Source: UBA2144 sp043819035 (GTDB lineage: Bacteria; Patescibacteriota; Gracilibacteria; Peribacterales; Peribacteraceae). From it: a stretch of DNA of 23,074 bases. The stretch lies in NCBI GenBank assembly GCA_043819035.1, contig JBDRFD010000016.1, positions 1 to 23,074 of the forward strand, given 5' to 3'. A program made the position numbers and the translations under genes. The stretch's first letter is position 1; each line of letters starts with the position of its first letter. Under the pieces are notes generated by a model. It saw nothing but the letters and a program-made list of their open reading frames with translations, made no database searches and was not told the DNA's origin. Below, piece by piece: positions 20,025 through 23,074 of the stretch.

Positions 20025-20063
20025 GGCGGCGGCCGGGCGCCCCGAATTTTTGCGGCCGCCGCC
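20025..20063. repeat. GC-rich perfect 11-bp hairpin
   Basis: GGCGGCGGCCG (20025-20035) and CGGCCGCCGCC (20053-20063) with a 17-nt loop that includes GGGCGCCCC. No T-run follows on either side, so a simple terminator is unlikely. It lies between the convergent toxin and kinase-like genes. Confidence 0.7.
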
Positions 20064-20125
20064 GTTATATCCCCAAATCCGTTCGAATTTTGCGAAGCAA
20101 ATCCAGCCAATCATTCCGTGATAAT

Positions 20126-20893
20126 TCAGCAATCCGTCACATGTTTTATCTCCCAAGCAATACGTTCCTGCCATTGTCGGCAGGTTTCTTGTATGCGGAT
20201 AGCAACTGTGCTCTGCATACTGTCTTCTATGCCACAAGTGCATAGTGCCATCAGCGCTTCCTCTGCACCGCGAACATTGAATTCGCAGATGTCTCTGCTT
20301 CGGAAACATTCTTCAACTTCATCAGTGTCGTCGAAGCTGATGCGGATATCTGTGTCTGGAGTGGATTCTGAGGGGACGTGGAAGAAGTAGGTTGATGCAG
20401 GAATGTAAAACCCAAAAACAGAAGCACTGTTCACATATGGAAAGATGGATTTCTGCGCAGTCGCGATAGCATCCGGCAACAGTGGCCGTGAGTCATGGAT
20501 TTTTTCATAGGCGGTGCTGTCTTTATTCCAAGAAACAATAACACGACCATCACAGTTGCCATTAGGCATCAGCACACAGCCACGATTGCTGGCATCTTCC
20601 CGGTACTCTGAAAAGAGGGGGAAGTTGTATCGTTGCAAAAAATGATGTTTTCGTACTGCTTGCTGCGCGTTCTCGGGGATATGGAATACCTTTAGTACCC
20701 GCTCGATTGCATCGCTATCTTGTAGTGTTCCTTGCATTGCCTGGTGTACTGAGAGGGTTACGGAGAAGATATCACCAAAGTTGCCCCCACCTAGACGTTC
20801 CCATTGTTCTAGTCGCATACTTTGCTCTCTGTAGTCGTTGGCTTTAAAGGTAAAGATACTCCCTTCATAGATGACATTTTCGCGATCTTTCAT
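20126..20893 (-). CDS. kinase-like protein with incomplete catalytic motifs
   Basis: This 255-aa protein starts MKDRENVIYEGSIFTFKAND. An N-lobe like that of protein kinases is visible: glycine-rich loop LGGGNFGDIFSV (34-45) and VLKVFHIPE with a candidate ATP-binding Lys68. No HRD-x-x-x-x-N or DFG is found; PDTDIRISFDDTDEVEECF (179-197) sits where a catalytic loop might be. It may be a pseudokinase or a very divergent enzyme. Start ATG 20893 has TATAAT 7 nt upstream and TTGCAA 16 bp further. It is the last gene inside the putative island. Confidence 0.7.
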   Translation of the reverse strand: MKDRENVIYEGSIFTFKANDYREQSMRLEQWERLGGGNFGDIFSVTLSVHQAMQGTLQDSDAIERVLKVFHIPENAQQAVRKHHFLQRYNFPLFSEYREDASNRGCVLMPNGNCDGRVIVSWNKDSTAYEKIHDSRPLLPDAIATAQKSIFPYVNSASVFGFYIPASTYFFHVPSESTPDTDIRISFDDTDEVEECFRSRDICEFNVRGAEEALMALCTCGIEDSMQSTVAIRIQETCRQWQERIAWEIKHVTDC

Positions 20894-20900
20894 AATATGA

Positions 20901-20928
20901 ATTATATTATATAATAATGTTATTGCAA
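20901..20928 (-). promoter_or_regulatory. promoter of the kinase-like gene
   Basis: Minus strand TTGCAA (20928-20923), 16-bp spacer, TATAAT (20906-20901), 7 nt to ATG 20893. Confidence 0.75.
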
Positions 20929-20958
20929 TGTACTCAATACATGCAAACGAGTAGAATG

Positions 20959-20978
20959 GAATTTCTCCTCCCCAGCCA
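20959..20978 (+). repeat. attR-like copy of the tRNA-Gln 3' end
   Basis: 18 of 20 bases match the tRNA-Gln 3' terminus at 14581-14600, including CTCCTCCCCAGCCA without mismatch, same strand. No tRNA body precedes it. It overlaps a hairpin CCATGAAGT ... ACTTCATGG (20976-21013). Confidence 0.5.
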
Positions 20979-21070
20979 TGAAGTAGAGCTCACTACGTTC
21001 GCTCACTTCATGGCAAGCCCCCTATATTCGAGCAGCGAGAGAGTTCTTACTTCATGACCAGCCAATCCAC

Positions 21071-21232
21071 ATACACATTTTCAAACGCATCCTCCTCGGC
21101 ATTCTCATTATAATCGCAGTAATCGCAGTAAGCAGATTGCTCGCAGACGAAGATGACTGGATATGCAAAGACGGGCAATGGGTGAAGCATGGAATGCCGT
21201 CATCACCAGCACCTGCAACAGATTGTCCCTAG
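21071..21232 (+). pseudogene. 53-codon small membrane protein, copy 1 (start codon lost or non-standard)
   Basis: In frame it reads KRILLGILIIIAVIAVSRLL (membrane segment) then ADEDDWICKDGQWVKHGMPS and SPAPATDCP before TAG. It has the same length as, and aligns along its length with, the intact copy at 22556-22717. Where that copy has ATG, this one has ATA (21071). An ATG at 21054 is in another frame and stops after 18 codons, so one frameshift could also restore it. It could use ATA, but a decayed gene is more likely. Confidence 0.6.
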
Positions 21233-21236
21233 TCCA

Positions 21237-21273
21237 AACCTAACACCTGACACCTGAAACCTAACACCTATTC
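21237..21273. repeat. single-arm heptamer array
   Basis: CTAACAC, CTGACAC, CTGAAAC, CTAACAC, CTATTCC: degenerate tandem heptamers between the small membrane-protein copy and the STAS-like gene. No inverted partner is seen in the window. Confidence 0.7.
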
Positions 21274-21561
21274 CAACCATTTAAATTTCTGCTTATTAAT
21301 TTGCTCCAGAAGCTCGACAGTGGTTTTTACTGACAAATTATCGGATGATAAAAGTTGAAGTCGATCGCTAAATTTATGTAAAAGCGGAGTTAAAAACTCA
21401 TCGCCCCATGAAGGTGAAAATGTAAGAACACCGTCAAAATCTATTTCGATTTTTTCGTCAGTTTTGATAGCATGCAATATTGGCTGTAAAGCCTTTGAGG
21501 CTTCATTTCCTGCTTGGCGGGAAGTGAGAGTTGTCCCAAATTTTTTCAATTCTATACGCAT
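21268..21561 (-). CDS. STAS-like DUF4325 protein
   Basis: This 97-aa protein starts MRIELKKFGTTLTSRQAGNE. The core IEIDFDGVLTFSPSWGDEFL is the hallmark of the DUF4325/STAS-like family, which usually sits beside a histidine-kinase-type ATPase. ATG 21561 lies one base after the stop of the HTH-ATPase gene, so translation is coupled; the open frame back to 21600 lies inside that gene. By analogy with SpoIIAA/RsbV it is probably the binding partner of the ATPase. Confidence 0.82.
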   Translation of the reverse strand: MRIELKKFGTTLTSRQAGNEASKALQPILHAIKTDEKIEIDFDGVLTFSPSWGDEFLTPLLHKFSDRLQLLSSDNLSVKTTVELLEQINKQKFKWLE

Positions 21562-21562
21562 A

Positions 21563-22300
21563 CTATTTATGAGAATTCCGGTTAAATTCAATAGTGGCAA
21601 AACAACCTTGCGTCAGTATACCTGATCTTGTGATTAATAAATTCTTCTCAGGATCTTTCAGTCGCAATTCAGCATCTCCACTCGTAAAAAATAAATTGAT
21701 TGGATATTTCTTCACCACATCTCGCACATATTTAAGCCCATTCCCTCTTTTTTCAGGAGATCTGCCTGAAATAATCTCGTTAAATGCAACATCTAAAGCT
21801 TGAGTATGATTAGAAAGGCTAGGTCTGACCTGACGAAGAGTCTTGAGCACTCCCAGACCTCGATCTGCAAGAACAACGAACCCCTTATTGAGATCATATC
21901 CAAAAAATATACCCGGTTCGTCCGGCCATTTTCCGATGTTATGGTCGAATGAATTGTTTCCTATCTCTCCAACAACTGCCACGATAAGCGAGAATAATTC
22001 TTCAAAGCCATCTTTCTTCATAAGCTCTGTCTCGAATCTAATTAATCTTGCCTGGAAAATAGCAGTGTTCTGACAGTAATACATTCGTGGAAAATCTGCT
22101 TTCTCCTGTACCCAATCGTTAGCGAGCTTCACGAGATCATTGGCAATTAATTCTAAATCTCTTTCGCGATAATATCTGTGTGTGCCTCCTTTCTTACGAA
22201 TAGCAATAAGCTTTTTGCTTTCATCCCATCTGCGAAGTGTCATCAAAGAAACTCCGAGATAGTCAGCAGCTTGACCAATAGTTAAAAGGTTATCTTCCAT
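21563..22300 (-). CDS. MerR-like HTH fused to histidine-kinase-type ATPase
   Basis: This 245-aa protein begins with MerR/excisionase-type DNA-binding sequence LTIGQAADYLGVSLMTLRRW (6-25) and GGTHRYYRERDLELI. An HATPase_c domain follows (about 90-240): N-box E112 to N116 (GEIGNNSFDHN), G1 box DRGLG (146-150), and G2 RGNGLKYVRDVV (185-196). No His-phosphotransfer domain or sensor is present, so it resembles an anti-sigma/RsbW-type ATPase attached to its own DNA-binding module. The partner DUF4325 gene follows immediately. Start ATG 22300 has TATCAT 6 nt upstream; direct repeats upstream may be its operator. Confidence 0.85.
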   Translation of the reverse strand: MEDNLLTIGQAADYLGVSLMTLRRWDESKKLIAIRKKGGTHRYYRERDLELIANDLVKLANDWVQEKADFPRMYYCQNTAIFQARLIRFETELMKKDGFEELFSLIVAVVGEIGNNSFDHNIGKWPDEPGIFFGYDLNKGFVVLADRGLGVLKTLRQVRPSLSNHTQALDVAFNEIISGRSPEKRGNGLKYVRDVVKKYPINLFFTSGDAELRLKDPEKNLLITRSGILTQGCFATIEFNRNSHK

Positions 22301-22306
22301 ACCTCA

Positions 22307-22312
22307 ATGATA
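22307..22312 (-). promoter_or_regulatory. -10 element of the HTH-ATPase gene
   Basis: Minus-strand TATCAT ends 6 nt before ATG 22300; no consensus -35 at 16-17 bp, which fits a regulated promoter. Confidence 0.5.
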
Positions 22313-22329
22313 CCGGAAAAGGGCTGATA

Positions 22330-22380
22330 AATCTATACAAATTATGTACTAATCTGATCATTATTTGACCAATCTATACA
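22330..22380. promoter_or_regulatory. direct repeats, possible operator of the HTH-ATPase
   Basis: AATCTATACA occurs at 22330-22339 and 22371-22380, 41 bp apart (about four helical turns). ATGTAC also occurs twice nearby (22344-22349 and about 22395-22400). They lie 18-80 bp upstream of the -10 of the DNA-binding gene. Confidence 0.5.
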
Positions 22381-22555
22381 TTTATCGCAAAAATATGTAC
22401 ATTTTGAAAGTTCTCTGGGATTTGCCTTTTGACAAAATTACTAATGGATGACGACTGACCCACTTGCCCTCTGCTACCTTAATAAGGACTTCTAAAGACC
22501 TCCCGATTTCCTCTAAAATTTTGTGTCGCCAAACTTCAATGTCAAGCCATTTCAA

Positions 22556-22717
22556 ATGTCCACCCCCAAGCGCATCCTCATCGGCATCAGCCTCGCAATT
22601 GTATCAATTGCACTTCTGCGATTCCTTGCAGGTGAAGACAGTTGGATGTGTAAAAATGGAGAATGGGTTAAGCATGGTGTACCGTCGGGACCACCTCCGA
22701 AGGAAGACTGTTTATAA
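22556..22717 (+). CDS. 53-aa small membrane protein, copy 2
   Basis: MSTPKRILIGISLAIVSIAL starts a short cytosolic end and one membrane helix (about 6-23). The tail has AGEDSWMCKNGEWVKHGVPS and ends PPPKEDCL, with two Cys that could form a disulfide outside the membrane. The tail pattern W-x-C-x-x-G-x-WVKHG-x-PS is one I associate with CPR genomes; the function is unknown. GTG 22523 is an alternative in-frame start. A degenerate paralogue lies 1.5 kb upstream. Confidence 0.7.
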   Translation: MSTPKRILIGISLAIVSIALLRFLAGEDSWMCKNGEWVKHGVPSGPPPKEDCL

Positions 22718-22722
22718 AATGA

Positions 22723-22753
22723 GCGCCCACCCCCCACATTGGGGAGCAGGCGC
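22723..22753. terminator. bidirectional terminator-like hairpin
   Basis: GCGCC-x-CCCC pairs with GGGG-x-GGCGC. On the minus strand it is followed by TCATTTTAT, so it probably ends the gene entering from the right; the plus-strand tail is poor in T. Confidence 0.5.
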
Positions 22754-22768
22754 ACTGTGTTTGGGCAT

Positions 22769-23074
22769 TCAATAGTACCGTAGGCCTGAGATATAGATTT
22801 CCCACCGGCCGTCCGTCCGCTTGCGAAAACCGAATACGACTTCGCGCAACGGTGTGCCACGCAGGTTTGGTAAGTTCTGCTGATCTTGGAACCAGCGTTG
22901 CTTCCAATGAGTCCCAAAACAATCTGCCATCTCCTTCGAATAGAGATGGTAGATACGCGGCTCCGTGTGGTCACTACCCCACATGCCACACCAATCCAGT
23001 ATCGCACGGGAAGGAGCGTATGCCGCTTCCCCAAGCTTCACTTCCAGCGACAGCTCCCCGAGACTCCCTTCACG
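22769..23074 (-). CDS. hypothetical protein, C-terminal part (continues beyond window)
   Basis: The frame is open from the window edge to TGA (22771-22769), 101 codons visible. Residues include DWCGMWGSDHTEPRIYHLYS and REVVFGFRKRTDGRWEIYIS. It is rich in Trp and Tyr; no family is recognised. Shorter annotations from GTG 23041 are possible, but the frame continues to the edge. Confidence 0.55.
   Translation of the reverse strand, partial: REGSLGELSLEVKLGEAAYAPSRAILDWCGMWGSDHTEPRIYHLYSKEMADCFGTHWKQRWFQDQQNLPNLRGTPLREVVFGFRKRTDGRWEIYISGLRYY

Noticed and set aside
1..23074. Alternative genetic code with TGA read as Gly, as in some CPR lineages
   Set aside because: All recognised genes are full length without internal TGA and several end with TGA.

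Overview
This window most likely comes from a small-genome bacterium of the Candidate Phyla Radiation (Patescibacteria), perhaps the Peregrinibacteria/Peribacteria side. That is an inference from three things: compact single genes, very small repeat-separated intergenic regions, and a family of tiny membrane proteins with a W-x-C...G-x-WVKHG-x-PS tail. All recognised genes are intact under the standard code with TAA, TAG and TGA stops. Most genes appear to be leaderless: a good -10 hexamer lies only 6-10 nt before the start codon, often with a -35 exactly 16 bp further upstream.

Positions 1-14335 look like chromosomal core. They hold the end of rsmG, rlmE, a four-helix-bundle (23S intervening-sequence-protein type) gene, an orphan ftsE, purM, a hypothetical gene, leuA, a small DUF6800-like gene, a VIT1/CCC1 metal transporter, a D-2-hydroxyacid dehydrogenase, a receiver-domain protein, an aspartokinase, a small ORF, an RBBP9-type serine hydrolase and a fused anthranilate synthase (TrpE-TrpG). 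leuA, the aspartokinase and trpE(G) each carry the same regulatory device: a TTGACA/16 bp/-10 promoter, a leaderless leader peptide rich in the matching codons (Leu; Thr+Lys; Trp-Trp plus Trp), a terminator hairpin, then the enzyme gene. Three separate amino-acid attenuators in 10 kb are the clearest functional story here.

Two families of inverted repeats built from short tandem units fill the core intergenic spaces. One uses heptamers (TTGACAA-like). The other uses GGGCAAAAA-like units. The heptamer arms bracket the four-helix-bundle gene, and a similar ORF-less hairpin lies next to rlmE.

A tRNA-Gln(CTG) gene lies at 14526-14600. The last 20 nt of the tRNA recur with 18/20 identity at 20959-20978. 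The 6.4 kb between may therefore be an integrated island with attL/attR-like ends. It carries an unknown 218-aa protein, a coupled pair (Cys-rich protein plus SWIM zinc-finger protein), a colicin-type HNH protein, a Panacea-domain antitoxin with a RelE/ParE-like toxin, and a kinase-like protein without visible catalytic-loop motifs. No integrase is visible.

Beyond it (20979-23074) are two 53-codon paralogues of the small membrane protein (one without a normal start), a coupled pair consisting of a MerR-like HTH fused to a histidine-kinase-type ATPase plus a STAS-like DUF4325 protein, and the end of an unknown gene. The HTH-ATPase/STAS pair resembles a partner-switching module in which the ATPase is wired straight to a DNA-binding domain.
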